This document shows, piece by piece, positions 44,006 through 52,707 of a DNA stretch of 64,000 nucleotides. The stretch's first letter is position 1. Each line of letters opens with the position of its first letter. A program made the translations under genes and the position numbers. This stretch comes from Bacillus rubiinfantis (GTDB lineage: Bacteria; Bacillota; Bacilli; Bacillales; Cytobacillaceae), in NCBI GenBank assembly GCA_000752035.1, contig CCFE01000031.1, positions 62,001 through 126,000 of the forward strand. The letters are read 5' to 3'. Below the pieces are notes generated by a model. It was not told the origin of the DNA and did no database searches. It saw nothing but the letters and a program-made list of their open reading frames with translations.

Positions 44006-45161
44006 ACTTTTCCACCGCCTTTCTAAATTCACTGTATTTATTTACATCCTCCCAAGGGAAAAGACAACTATTAAAATGACCATAAGCCGCTGTGTCAGAA
44101 TAAATCACATTTCTAAGACGTAGTTTTTCAATGATGGCCGCAGGTCTTAAGTTGAAAGTCTCCTGAGAAGCAAGAGTTAATATTTCATCAGAAACAGTTC
44201 CAGTGCCAAGGGTATTTACAGTAAAGGCTACTGGATTTGCCTTACCAATGGCATAGGAAATACTCACTTCACACTTCTTTGCATAACCACACCAAACAAT
44301 ATGCTTGGCAATATACCGAGCCATGTAAGCACCACTTCGGTCAACTTTAGTTGGGTCTTTACCACAAAGGGCACCTCCTCCGTGAGATGCAAGTCCACCA
44401 TAGGTGTCGACCATGATTTTTCTTCCAGTCAAACCCGTGTCGGCAGCGGGTCCACCAAGAACAAACTGACCAGATGGATTGACGAGAAGTTCTGTTTCAT
44501 CATCAAAAGGGAAATCCTCAAAGCATTGCCATAAGACATTGTTAAGAATATCTGCCTTAAGTTCTTCCTGCGTTTTATTCTTATCATGCTGCACAGAAAT
44601 CACAATCGTCTTTATTCTTACTGGAGTGTCATCTTCATACTCCACTGTTACCTGTGCTTTACCATCAGGAAGAATCCCTTTTATCAGTTTTCCTTTGCGA
44701 CAATCATCCAGTCTCTTTACGATTCTGTGGGAAAGCACAAGAGGTAGGGGAAGCATTTCTCTTGTTTCCTTTGTAGCATAACCATACATAGTTCCCTGGT
44801 CTCCAGCACCGATGGAACCGTACTGTTCGTTTATCCCATTTCGTGCTTCTAGTGCGATGTTCACACCAGCCGCAATATCTACACTTTGATTATGTACATA
44901 TACATAAATCAAAAATTTTAGAGGGTTGTATCCCACATCCTTCAGTACAGTTTTTACAATGTCTCTAATATTCACTTTCTCGCTGCAGGAGATCTCGCCC
45001 GCCACGATAATTTTTCCCTTGGTTGCCATTACCTCACAAGCGACACGTGATGCCTTATCCTTACGTAGGCATGCTTCTAAAATGCTATCTGCAATGATGT
45101 CGCATAGTTTATCAGGATGTCCAGCACATACACTTTCTGCTGTTAAATATCTCTTACTCAT
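43986..45161 (-). CDS. metK: Phage-encoded S-adenosylmethionine synthetase
   Basis: A 391-residue MetK that makes SAM from methionine and ATP. Family signatures are intact: TAESVCAGHPDKLCD at the N-terminus, GAGDQGTMYGYA, and GGGALCGKDPTKVDRSGAY near residue 255, where most MetK have Phe-Ser instead of Leu-Cys. The SAM made can feed the two methyltransferases whose genes overlap or follow it. A copy inside a prophage late operon is additional to the host copy expected elsewhere (not seen here). Start 45161 has GAGGAGATATGATGTA upstream. Confidence 0.93.
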   Translation of the reverse strand: MSKRYLTAESVCAGHPDKLCDIIADSILEACLRKDKASRVACEVMATKGKIIVAGEISCSEKVNIRDIVKTVLKDVGYNPLKFLIYVYVHNQSVDIAAGVNIALEARNGINEQYGSIGAGDQGTMYGYATKETREMLPLPLVLSHRIVKRLDDCRKGKLIKGILPDGKAQVTVEYEDDTPVRIKTIVISVQHDKNKTQEELKADILNNVLWQCFEDFPFDDETELLVNPSGQFVLGGPAADTGLTGRKIMVDTYGGLASHGGGALCGKDPTKVDRSGAYMARYIAKHIVWCGYAKKCEVSISYAIGKANPVAFTVNTLGTGTVSDEILTLASQETFNLRPAAIIEKLRLRNVIYSDTAAYGHFNSCLFPWEDVNKYSEFRKAVEKYVDRED

Positions 45162-45181
45162 TACATCATATCTCCTCATCT

Positions 45182-45733
45182 TTATTTTCCTCTGCGGGCA
45201 GATAGCAATCGCTCCATCACATCGTCCTGTGGGTTTAAACCAGAGTACTCTGTAGCACAGTTCTCCCTAACGATTTGATATATCTCCATCCATAGCCTGT
45301 TTGTCTGACTCATAAAGCTCTGGCTCATCGCTACATAAGGACTTTGAATTGCATTGCCGGTAGTGGGATGCTTGGCTAGAAAACCAAACTCGGTTACCGC
45401 TTCCTCACACTGTATCCATCTGGCCGCACTCATGGCATACCGTTCTAGAAGCTGTGGAAGTACCAAATGGGCACATTCTCGCTCCTCAAGCCATTTCCAT
45501 GTAATTTCATAGATTTCACTCGCTACTAAGGTTTTCCCATCCTTTTGCACTGCGGAGAGCATGGCCCTTGGTTTTGGCATTTCCTGCCCCTTCAGGTCAG
45601 CAGTATTCTTGAACTCGACGACTTCAAGCTTTCTTTTACCGGGATTTCCCTCTGCAATTTTGTCAGCAAGTGGTTTTTTCTTTTGACCGGAGCCTATACG
45701 GGCGCCGCCTCGATTTGTTCCATCTTTGGCCAT
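45182..45733 (-). CDS. terS: Terminase small subunit (P27 family)
   Basis: 183 residues with the P27-type pattern: RGGARIGSGQKKKPLADKI, GNPGKRKL, and a helical end (ERYAMSAARWIQCEEAVTE, GLNPQDDVMERLLS). It binds the packaging start site. The ATG follows AAAAGAGGTGAGTGA. It sits between the HNH gene and metK, about 7.4 kb before terL. Confidence 0.88.
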   Translation of the reverse strand: MAKDGTNRGGARIGSGQKKKPLADKIAEGNPGKRKLEVVEFKNTADLKGQEMPKPRAMLSAVQKDGKTLVASEIYEITWKWLEERECAHLVLPQLLERYAMSAARWIQCEEAVTEFGFLAKHPTTGNAIQSPYVAMSQSFMSQTNRLWMEIYQIVRENCATEYSGLNPQDDVMERLLSARRGK

Positions 45734-45844
45734 TCACTCACCTCTTTTCATCGATGGGCCTATTACCCCGTTTGAAACCGCGAATTTTCACGCGTTGCCC
45801 CACGCCCGTTGCACATTTAAAAAGCTGTAGAGATTTGACTCCCC

Positions 45845-46204
45845 CTACCGGGTTCCCCAACGATCTCCATCTCTTGCTGTGATTGCAGAGTGGCAAGGAG
45901 TACAAAGAGCCATCAGATTACTTCTATCGTCAGTCCCTCCTCTTGCAAGAGGAAGAATGTGATGCACTTCGGTTGCTGGGGTCAGCTTTCCTTGTCGTTT
46001 GCATTCCTCACAAAGAGGATGAGCTGCAATGTAACGGTCACGTATTCTTTTCCAAGCACGACCATAACGCTTACGTGTTGCTGGGTCACGATCATACTTT
46101 TCATACCGTGCAGCTTCCTTCTTGCTATGCTCTTCACAAAAGCGCTTGTCGGTTAGCTCTGGGCAACCAGGGTAAGAGCACGGTCGCTTAGGTTTCTTTG
46201 GCAT
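45845..46204 (-). CDS. HNH endonuclease
   Basis: 119 residues. HNH motif: VHHILPLARGGTDDRSNLMALC, with paired zinc cysteines (LCEEC and CTPCH). The N-terminal CSYPGCPELT and CEEHSK add another Cys/His site. In HNH-TerS-TerL phages this nuclease is required for packaging. ATG 46204 is preceded by AAAAGGAGGTGCAGT; an in-frame start at 46225 is upstream. First gene of the late operon. Confidence 0.9.
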   Translation of the reverse strand: MPKKPKRPCSYPGCPELTDKRFCEEHSKKEAARYEKYDRDPATRKRYGRAWKRIRDRYIAAHPLCEECKRQGKLTPATEVHHILPLARGGTDDRSNLMALCTPCHSAITARDGDRWGTR

Positions 46205-46229
46205 ACTGCACCTCCTTTTGCCCATAGAA

Positions 46230-46265
46230 AAAGCCCTCGCAGGAGTGGTTCTCCCGTGAAGGCTT
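46230..46265 (-). terminator. Attenuator-like hairpin in the late leader
   Basis: Minus-strand AAGCC and CGGGAG pair with CTCCTG and GGCTT around AACCA, then TTTTTC. It lies between the late promoter (46291-46319) and the HNH ribosome binding site, so it could hold back late transcription. Confidence 0.55.
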
Positions 46266-46290
46266 CTGTTTATTAATATTCCATACTACC

Positions 46291-46355
46291 ATTATATAAC
46301 TTTCACTACAGACAAACAGTGTCATCGTATGCCAAACTGTGCCAAAGTGTGCCAA
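46291..46355 (-). promoter_or_regulatory. Putative late promoter with three phased TTGGCA boxes
   Basis: Minus-strand -10 TATAAT (46296-46291) and a weak -35 CTGTTT (46319-46314) at 17-bp spacing. TTGGCA occurs at 46355-46350, 46345-46340 and 46335-46330, that is every 10 bp on one face of the helix, just upstream of the -35. A weak -35 with phased boxes suggests an activator-dependent promoter for the late operon. Confidence 0.6.
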
Positions 46356-46399
46356 CCTTTTGCGAGCATTCAGATTACTGCGTACAAAAACCACCAATA

Positions 46400-46417
46400 G
46401 ATATTTTCAAAAATATC
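46400..46417. repeat. Palindrome upstream of the XRE promoter
   Basis: GATATTTT-CA-AAAATATC, perfect 8-bp arms, between the late promoter and the XRE promoter. Confidence 0.5.
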
Positions 46418-46425
46418 CAAAGTTA

Positions 46426-46459
46426 TTGACATGTTTATTGTAATTGTTATAATAACAAT
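46426..46459 (+). promoter_or_regulatory. XRE-deformylase promoter with palindromic operator
   Basis: TTGACA (46426-46431) and TATAAT (46448-46453) with 16-bp spacing. A perfect 17-bp palindrome ATTGTTATAATAACAAT (46443-46459) covers the -10 box, the expected place for autorepression by the XRE protein. Confidence 0.75.
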
Positions 46460-46488
46460 GTCCAATATCTTTGACATAGGTGATACTG

Positions 46489-46680
46489 TTGAAAAATAAA
46501 ATTAAAGCAATACGGAACAAATTGGGGATAACACAAGAGCAACTTGCTAAGAAGTGTGGAGTTGTTAGACAAACAATAAATTGTATAGAGAATGATAAAT
46601 ATGATCCCACACTGGAACTGGCTTTCAAATTATCAAAAACGTTAAAAGTAAAGGTAGATGAATTGTTTATTTATGAATAA
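46489..46680 (+). CDS. XRE-family transcriptional regulator
   Basis: A 63-residue protein that is a single helix-turn-helix: KAIRNKLGITQEQLAKKCG, VVRQTINCIENDKYDPTLEL, FKLSKTLKVKVDELF. The TTG at 46489 follows AGGTGATACTG; an in-frame GTG lies nine bases earlier but overlaps that site. The gene is on the strand opposite to the surrounding phage operons and shares a transcript with the deformylase gene. Autoregulation through the palindrome over its promoter is likely. Confidence 0.82.
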   Translation: MKNKIKAIRNKLGITQEQLAKKCGVVRQTINCIENDKYDPTLELAFKLSKTLKVKVDELFIYE

Positions 46681-47248
46681 ATTTCATTCAAATTATATAA
46701 TAACAATGAAAGATATTGTAAGGGAAGGTAATGATATCTTACATCGACCAACACTGGAAGTGATGGTACCTCCCCCTGAGGAAGATAAGGAAACATTAAC
46801 TAGTATGATGAATTTCTTAAAAAATAGTCAAGACCCCATTCTATCCAAAAAATATAAATTACGTGGAGGAGTTGGATTATCCGCGAATCAGATTGGCTTG
46901 AATAAGCGAATGTTTGTAGCGTATTTCACTGACGAGATGGGGAAAGAACATGAATATACCCTTATTAATCCAAAAATTATTAGCCATTCCGTTTCTATGA
47001 TTTACTTACCACCAAGTGAAGGGTGCCTATCTGTTGATCGAGATATAAATGGGTTCGTACCAAGATATGAGAGAATTAAAGTGAAAGGGTTTAATTTAGA
47101 AGGAGAAGAAATAATATTAAAACTCAATGGCTATTCCTCTATTGTTATTCAACATGAAATAGATCACCTAAATGGAATTATGTTTTATGAGCGTATCAAT
47201 AAAGAAAATCCTTTCAAACTACCAGAAAACTGTAAAAGTTTATACTGA
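46673..47248 (+). CDS. def: Peptide deformylase (type 2-like)
   Basis: A metalloenzyme that removes the formyl group from new proteins. The three motifs are GVGLSANQIG, EGCLSVD (metal Cys) and QHEIDHLNG (metal His pair and catalytic Glu). It resembles Bacillus YkrB, but motif 1 reads SANQ where most have AAPQ. The start is uncertain: ATG 46673 overlaps the XRE stop and could use reinitiation, ATG 46658 is slightly upstream, and ATG 46706 best fits the YkrB length, yet none has a good ribosome binding site. Probable cargo gene of the prophage, perhaps giving deformylase-inhibitor tolerance (inference). Confidence 0.85.
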   Translation: MNKFHSNYIITMKDIVREGNDILHRPTLEVMVPPPEEDKETLTSMMNFLKNSQDPILSKKYKLRGGVGLSANQIGLNKRMFVAYFTDEMGKEHEYTLINPKIISHSVSMIYLPPSEGCLSVDRDINGFVPRYERIKVKGFNLEGEEIILKLNGYSSIVIQHEIDHLNGIMFYERINKENPFKLPENCKSLY

Positions 47249-47389
47249 GATCATGCATTAGGTCGGTATTCAAAGTGGGTAAGCAATGAGTTGTTGTTTT
47301 GACAGCTCATTTTAATTTAATAATCATTAAAAAGGAGAAACTAATTATTTAAATCACTGTAATTTTCATACAATGACTAAGGTAATGGT

Positions 47390-47413
47390 GAAGAGGGCCT
47401 TTTAACCCTCTTC
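47390..47413. repeat. Inverted repeat between convergent genes
   Basis: GAAGAGGG pairs with CCCTCTTC over an 8-nt loop. No T-run follows on either strand, so it is a weak terminator candidate at best. Confidence 0.4.
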
Positions 47414-47439
47414 CTGCACTATTTTCCGGTTACTCCTTT

Positions 47440-47853
47440 TTATTTTGGAACCTTTAAATGTTGCAAAGCGGATGAGTGGAGTCTGTGTACGGTTCTCATA
47501 GAAACATTAAGGTTGACACAGATTTCTTCCCAGTTAAGAAAGTTAATGTATCGGTAGCGAAGAAGCAGCTTCTCATCCACATTTTCCATCTGGTTAATCG
47601 CTTCACGGATATCTGATTTAAGCTTTATTAATCGCTCAACCTCATGTTGTATCTGTTGCTCCAAATCTATTATCCTAATCACATATTTTTCAAAGGGTGG
47701 GTCAGTACTCTTGGTTCGACTGACTTTCTCATCAAGCACAGGGGATGAAACACTTCTTGATAAATCCCTTAAGTTTTGCAACTCTTCAAGGTCGGAGTTA
47801 ATCAATTCATTCAAACGGTAAGCCTGTTTTAAGAATTCCTTAGCTGTCATCAT
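47440..47853 (-). CDS. Sigma-like / DUF1492-type phage regulator
   Basis: 137 residues. The N-terminal two thirds are helical coiled coil (QAYRLNELINSDLEELQNL, LEQQIQHEVERLIKLKSDI). The end has a region-4-like helix-turn-helix: MENVDEKLLLRYRYINFLNW, then EEICVNLNVSMRTVHRLHSSAL. Proteins of this kind close the early operon in Gram-positive phages and activate late genes. It is therefore the best candidate for the activator of the late promoter at 46291-46355. Confidence 0.75.
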   Translation of the reverse strand: MMTAKEFLKQAYRLNELINSDLEELQNLRDLSRSVSSPVLDEKVSRTKSTDPPFEKYVIRIIDLEQQIQHEVERLIKLKSDIREAINQMENVDEKLLLRYRYINFLNWEEICVNLNVSMRTVHRLHSSALQHLKVPK

Positions 47854-48071
47854 CGCACCACCTCCTCTTGTAGCTGTTGAATTAACATGTCAGGGTTGAG
47901 AGAGGTGAGGACATTGAACAATCCAGAATGAAAGAAGCACTCAACCTCACGTTTCGTATATAAAGCAGAATCATTGCGAGGGTGTTTTGCTAGTCTTTTT
48001 AAAGCAAAACGATAATCCTTGACTGCCTGTAGAATAATGGCATTTGCCAGTTTTTCAAATGCATCCATCAT
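47850..48071 (-). CDS. Small conserved phage protein
   Basis: 73 residues, helical: FEKLANAIILQAVKDYRFAL, KRLAKHPRNDSALYTKREVE, CFFHSGLFNVLTSLNPDML. It overlaps the genes on both sides by 4 bp, so it is part of the early operon. I recall similar small proteins next to SNF2-like phage helicases; function unknown. Confidence 0.6.
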   Translation of the reverse strand: MMDAFEKLANAIILQAVKDYRFALKRLAKHPRNDSALYTKREVECFFHSGLFNVLTSLNPDMLIQQLQEEVVR

Positions 48072-49429
48072 ACAGCATCCCTCGCTTTCCCAAGATTTGC
48101 TTTGACCGCATTAATAAGATCGGTTTGTGTCTTTTCCTTTCGTTTCAAGGCTCTCATCACATCTTCATCGATTGTGCCTTTAGTAATGATGTGATGGATT
48201 ACTACTGTCTCTTTTTGTCCTTGTCTCCAAAGTCTCGCATTTGTTTGTTGATGGAGTTCCAGACTCCAAGTAAGTCCGAACCAGATAAGCGTTGAACCTC
48301 CACTTTGTAAGTTGAGACCGTGTCCCGCCGATGCAGGATGGATAACTGCCACAGAAATATCACCGTTGTTCCAATCCTTAATATCCTTGGAAGTTTTAAT
48401 TTCTCTGACATTAAATTTTGCCTTAATACGCTCCAAATCGTGATTATACCAATAGGCAATAAGCACGGGTTTGCCGTTTGCACCTTCGATTAAATCTTCA
48501 AGAGCATCTAGCTTGCGGTCGTGGATAATATGGGGTTTTTTATCATCATCATAGATAGCACCGTTTGCCATTTGCAGAAGTTTGCCTGAAAGGACAGCTG
48601 CATTCATGGCATCTATTTCTTCATCGCCAAATTTAAGGACCATCTCCTCACGAAAGTGATCATATACTGATTGTTCTTTAGCATTAAGATAGACAGGCAC
48701 TTCATTGATCACGCATTCAGGCATTTTTAGAAAATCTACCGACTTCATGGAAATGGTAATATCTGAAATGAGCCGATATATGGCATCTTCAGCACCTGGC
48801 AATGGCTTATATGAAAACACAATCTGCTGATTTCGTTTATCCGGTGTAAAGTAGGAATTGCGGTAGTGTGTTATGTACCTGCCGAGTCTTTTACCCATGT
48901 CGAGAATACGAAACTCTGCCCACAAATCCATTAATCCATTACTGGAGGGTGTACCCGTAAGACCCACAATCCGTTTTGCCCTCGGTCTTACTTTTAGTAA
49001 ACTTTTAAACCTTTTTGCGCCATAGGACTTAAAAGATGATAGTTCATCAATGACCACCATATCGAAATTAAAAGGAATACCGCTTTTGTTTACCAACCAG
49101 TCAACATTTTCTCTGTTTATAAGATAGACACTTGCAGGTTTCCTTAGAGCCGCCAATCGCTCCTGCTCTGTACCGATTGCTACCGAAAACTTGAGTCCTT
49201 TTAAATGCTCCCACTTATTAATCTCAGCTGGCCAAGTATCCCTAGCTACTCGAAGTGGGGCAATGACCAGAACCTTTCCAATTTCAAAACTATCAAGACA
49301 AAGGTCGAATATAGCAGTTAGAGTAATGACGCTTTTGCCAAGACCCATTTCTAAAAACACCGCAGCAATGGGATGCTCTAGAATGAAGTTCGTTGCATAG
49401 GTCTGATATTTATGAGGATTGTATTTCAC
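48068..49429 (-). CDS. SNF2-like DEAD/DEAH helicase
   Basis: A 453-residue superfamily 2 helicase of phage replication/recombination. Motif I AVFLEMGLGKSVITL, motif II VVIDELSSFKS (DE-L-S instead of DEAH), motif III GLTGTPSSNGLMDLW, and motif VI region QTNARLWRQGQKETV. The GTG at 49429 follows GGAGGGATACTCG and overlaps the VRR-NUC gene end by 20 bp; upstream in-frame starts lack a ribosome binding site. Confidence 0.88.
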   Translation of the reverse strand: MKYNPHKYQTYATNFILEHPIAAVFLEMGLGKSVITLTAIFDLCLDSFEIGKVLVIAPLRVARDTWPAEINKWEHLKGLKFSVAIGTEQERLAALRKPASVYLINRENVDWLVNKSGIPFNFDMVVIDELSSFKSYGAKRFKSLLKVRPRAKRIVGLTGTPSSNGLMDLWAEFRILDMGKRLGRYITHYRNSYFTPDKRNQQIVFSYKPLPGAEDAIYRLISDITISMKSVDFLKMPECVINEVPVYLNAKEQSVYDHFREEMVLKFGDEEIDAMNAAVLSGKLLQMANGAIYDDDKKPHIIHDRKLDALEDLIEGANGKPVLIAYWYNHDLERIKAKFNVREIKTSKDIKDWNNGDISVAVIHPASAGHGLNLQSGGSTLIWFGLTWSLELHQQTNARLWRQGQKETVVIHHIITKGTIDEDVMRALKRKEKTQTDLINAVKANLGKARDAV

Positions 49430-49691
49430 CGAGTATCCCTCCAATCTGCTTAACATCATCAATGACATAGCAGGCAAAGCCTAACTTCTGTAATTGCTTT
49501 ATTCTTCTAATCTGTAACAGGCGAGGTTTCTTTCCGGGAGCCTTTAATTCCACAAATGCCATCTTCCCATGCGGTAAAAGCACTAGGCGGTCTGGCATTC
49601 CATCTAAACCTGGGCTAACAAACTTCGCAGCGATGCCTCCCATCTTTTTTACCTCAGCCACCAGTTTCTTTTCGATATATTTTTCAAGCAT
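49410..49691 (-). CDS. VRR-NUC domain nuclease
   Basis: A 93-residue stand-alone VRR-NUC, a PD-(D/E)XK-type nuclease. Motif residues: GLDGMPDRLVLLPHGKMAFVE (written here in part), with the catalytic Asp, then ELKAPGKKP with Glu-x-Lys. Such nucleases sit beside SNF2 helicases in phages and may resolve branched DNA. Start 49691 has TATGGGAGG upstream; an in-frame start at 49730 is weaker. Confidence 0.88.
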   Translation of the reverse strand: MLEKYIEKKLVAEVKKMGGIAAKFVSPGLDGMPDRLVLLPHGKMAFVELKAPGKKPRLLQIRRIKQLQKLGFACYVIDDVKQIGGILGEIQSS

Positions 49692-49909
49692 AAATACCTC
49701 CCATATAAAAAGGCCGGAACAAGAAAACAACTTTGAACCAATTTTCCTATACGCGCGTGTATGCGTGTACGAACAGGCTACTATTACTTCTTTTTACTAT
49801 TTATAAATAAATAGGTTACTTCTTGTTCCACTTGTTCCGAACCGTTGATTTTCCTTATCATTACTAACTTTAGGGAAAGAACAAGTATGGGAACAAGGTA
49901 AGGTACAAC

Positions 49910-52276
49910 TTAGCGTTGTTCCTCGACTCGGGAATAAGCTCGTTGCTTTCCGTAGACAGGAAACGTTACAACACCATTCTTGTTCCCAGTGTACTTGTTC
50001 CACTCACTGATCTTTCTCATAATGGCACCGATGGCATAGGAATCCGATGGTTTTAACATGGATGCCTCTTTACCGAAACACTCACACCAAATTTCCATAT
50101 TGCAGACAAGGGTCCTTTTTACTGTTCCTACACGGGTGCCGCCGCCAAATTCGCTACCGCCGAGGAAATTTCTACGCTCGTACAAAGACATCGTGTCCCA
50201 ATCATCCGGCAAGAGCGTATCCAGATAGGTACGAACTAGTCCTTCTCGTTCATCTGTTTCCATCGCATCAGCCTGTTCACTCGTTGCCATGGATACATCA
50301 TCACCTTCAAGGTAGAGTTTTTCTCCATTTTCATAAAGCACTAGTGCTTCTGCCCAAATCTGCTGTACTTCCTCTTTGGTCATCTGCCAAGCTTTCTTTT
50401 TACCGTTACCGTTAATGCGGACTGGCCAAAATCTGCGGTTGCCCGTGATATCTCGAAGAAATCCACTTTCTGCATTCGTTGAACCTACAATTACACACTG
50501 ACGGGGATGGCTTTCGACGTTGACCCCATAACTGGCACGGTACTTATCATCCGCCCTTGAAATAAAGGACTTTACAACCTCCACATCCGTCTTACGCATT
50601 CCAGCAAGCTCTCCTAGTTCCAGTAACCAATATCCCTGAAGTTTCTCAGCACCTGATTTATCTTTCATGTCCGTAATGGTCAAACTATCTGAAAACCAAT
50701 CCCCTGCAAGCTTCGCAAAGAAGGTTGACTTACCGATACCTTGAGGACCGTTTAAGATTAGAACACTATCAAACTTTGTACCTGGTCTATAAATACGGGC
50801 TACCGCTGCAACCATCGTTTTGCGAATCACCGCTTTTGTGTAGGAATTATCTGTTGCACCGAAATAATCAATTAATAGATTTTCTACTCGGCTAATACCA
50901 TCCCATTTTGGCAGGGAGTCTAGGTACTCCTTAACAGGATGGTATGCTCGTTCTGATGCTACTGCTAACACAGCATCCTTGGTCTTGGTAGGAGAATAGA
51001 CACCGTATTTGCTGCTTAAGTACACCTTAAGAAGTGCATTGTCTGAATCATTCCAACCCGCCTTAATCTGCTCCCAAGGCAAACCACCTTTGGCATCAAT
51101 ACCATCACGGTGGCAGTTGAAAGCGATATGCTGTAAATCTTCATCATGACGAATAATCAAGACGATGTTATCCAGTGTGTCTTTTATCCGACCTTGCTTA
51201 TCTAGTTCCAAACCTGTCTGCCAATCCTCATCACTAAACTCATCTTCAGCCTGAGCCTGTCTTTCCTTTGCGAACTCAGCTTTTACCGCTTCATCTTTTA
51301 TAGCAAACTCGCACATTGCCACAAAAGACGGCATCCTGCCAGGAGCCGTAGTAGTGGAAGCTCTATCATCTAAAGAGCCGAATTTATGAATACGAACGAG
51401 GTCAAAAGCATTGAGGAGCAGGCCGCTTGCCGGGTCGGTGGCATGGTGGCTGTATGCGAATTTATCATCATAGATAATCACACCCGCACTACTGTCAGCT
51501 GGAATATAGTCATAGCGCCCTTCCATAGCAGATGGTTCATAAACTGCACCTAAGAATTTCTCAATTGCTTCACGAACGGAAAAGGCTCGACAGAAAGTTC
51601 CTACCACACCTTCCTTTAAAACAGGATCTGCTTGTTCTTTCAGACTGCGATTAATAACTTCAGACTGCCTACTTGATACGGGCCAAGTTGATGTATCTCG
51701 CCAGTTTTCATATTTTGAAAGATAAACATCTGGGTCAAGTAATGCTCCATCCTGTTCTTCATAGACAAATTCACCATTAGAGGAAGTGGATGGCCAATAC
51801 ATAAGGCGATGCGCCTCATAGGTTGTATCATCGAAAAGGTCAATACCAAATTCTTTTGCCACCATACGTCCAACAGCTGCATATTCTTCTTCGCTGATCT
51901 CACGAGCAAGGGGAACGATAAGTCTAAGTCTCGGATTTTCTGGTGTGTGCTTATGAGTGGAGTAAACACAACATTTGTAGTCGAAAAGCATACTGATTTG
52001 CTCCCAAATATCTGGTCTACCGTAATCCATATCAAGGGTAAGCAAAGAACGGCATAAAACATTGCCCTTCTTTCGCCTTCCTTCTTTTAAATGTCCTCCG
52101 ACAAAGCCGCCCACGTCTTTGATATCATCTTGCTGGCCTTTTTTAAGTTTCCGATATTCTTCTACCGTTTCAGTGGTACGTTGGGTTGTCTTTACACGGG
52201 AGCAAAAATTCTCCCAGGAGATATCTTTGTTTTTCCATTTCCTATCCATCCGGCTATTGCCCACTGCAATTTTCAT
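49910..52276 (-). CDS. VapE-family primase-helicase
   Basis: A 788-residue replication protein. The N-terminal part (LLTLDMDYGRPDIWE, YSTHKHTPENPRLRLIVPL, EAHRLMYWPS) resembles an archaeo-eukaryotic primase domain with an LDMD metal motif. The C-terminal VirE/VapE ATPase has Walker A GPQGIGKSTFFAKL, GYWLLELGELAGM and FWPVRING. It probably acts as the primase-helicase of the prophage. ATG 52276 is preceded by AGGAGGTTGAAAGCTT. Confidence 0.88.
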   Translation of the reverse strand: MKIAVGNSRMDRKWKNKDISWENFCSRVKTTQRTTETVEEYRKLKKGQQDDIKDVGGFVGGHLKEGRRKKGNVLCRSLLTLDMDYGRPDIWEQISMLFDYKCCVYSTHKHTPENPRLRLIVPLAREISEEEYAAVGRMVAKEFGIDLFDDTTYEAHRLMYWPSTSSNGEFVYEEQDGALLDPDVYLSKYENWRDTSTWPVSSRQSEVINRSLKEQADPVLKEGVVGTFCRAFSVREAIEKFLGAVYEPSAMEGRYDYIPADSSAGVIIYDDKFAYSHHATDPASGLLLNAFDLVRIHKFGSLDDRASTTTAPGRMPSFVAMCEFAIKDEAVKAEFAKERQAQAEDEFSDEDWQTGLELDKQGRIKDTLDNIVLIIRHDEDLQHIAFNCHRDGIDAKGGLPWEQIKAGWNDSDNALLKVYLSSKYGVYSPTKTKDAVLAVASERAYHPVKEYLDSLPKWDGISRVENLLIDYFGATDNSYTKAVIRKTMVAAVARIYRPGTKFDSVLILNGPQGIGKSTFFAKLAGDWFSDSLTITDMKDKSGAEKLQGYWLLELGELAGMRKTDVEVVKSFISRADDKYRASYGVNVESHPRQCVIVGSTNAESGFLRDITGNRRFWPVRINGNGKKKAWQMTKEEVQQIWAEALVLYENGEKLYLEGDDVSMATSEQADAMETDEREGLVRTYLDTLLPDDWDTMSLYERRNFLGGSEFGGGTRVGTVKRTLVCNMEIWCECFGKEASMLKPSDSYAIGAIMRKISEWNKYTGNKNGVVTFPVYGKQRAYSRVEEQR

Positions 52277-52707
52277 AAGCTTTCAACCTCCTCATGCCCT
52301 GGACTAAAATACCTGACCGTTTGTCTGCGTTTCTTGGCTACTTCAATTTCCCTCGCCATACCGCTTGAGATGGTATTGCCCAGCACCCACACCTCTGAGC
52401 ATTTACCCATAAGCACGATGTCCATAAATATGGCAAGCTCTCGTTCCTCTGGGTTTTCATCATCCATAAACTGCGGAAACATAAGATGGGGAGCAATCGG
52501 AATACAGTTTTGGTCTAAGGCAAACCTGCAAAAACTGCGAGCCTTTTTAATGTTTCCTTCTACATCACCGGAATAGGGAGAACAGATATATACAAGCGGC
52601 TTAAAGGCAGATTTTTTCTCTGCCTTTTCCTTTCTCATTATGTTGGTTAGTGCTTCATGGGGAGTTGGGTCATGGTACCCTTCATGGTTAAATTTGTTGA
52701 TTCCCAT
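52273..52707 (-). CDS. DUF4406-type nucleoside deoxyribosyltransferase-like protein
   Basis: 144 residues. VYICSPYSGDVEGNIKKARS and CIPIAPHLMFPQFMDD show the Rossmann-like fold of nucleoside 2-deoxyribosyltransferase relatives; EVWVLGNTISSGMAREIEVA completes it. It may act on nucleotides or sense them; no activity is known to me for phage members. Start 52707 follows GGAGGGTGTGTA and overlaps the antirepressor stop by one base. Confidence 0.7.
   Translation of the reverse strand: MGINKFNHEGYHDPTPHEALTNIMRKEKAEKKSAFKPLVYICSPYSGDVEGNIKKARSFCRFALDQNCIPIAPHLMFPQFMDDENPEERELAIFMDIVLMGKCSEVWVLGNTISSGMAREIEVAKKRRQTVRYFSPGHEEVESL

Noticed and set aside
46188..46397. 69-codon minus-strand frame over the late promoter
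   Set aside because: It would cover the promoter, hairpin and HNH ribosome binding site and has no protein-like content.
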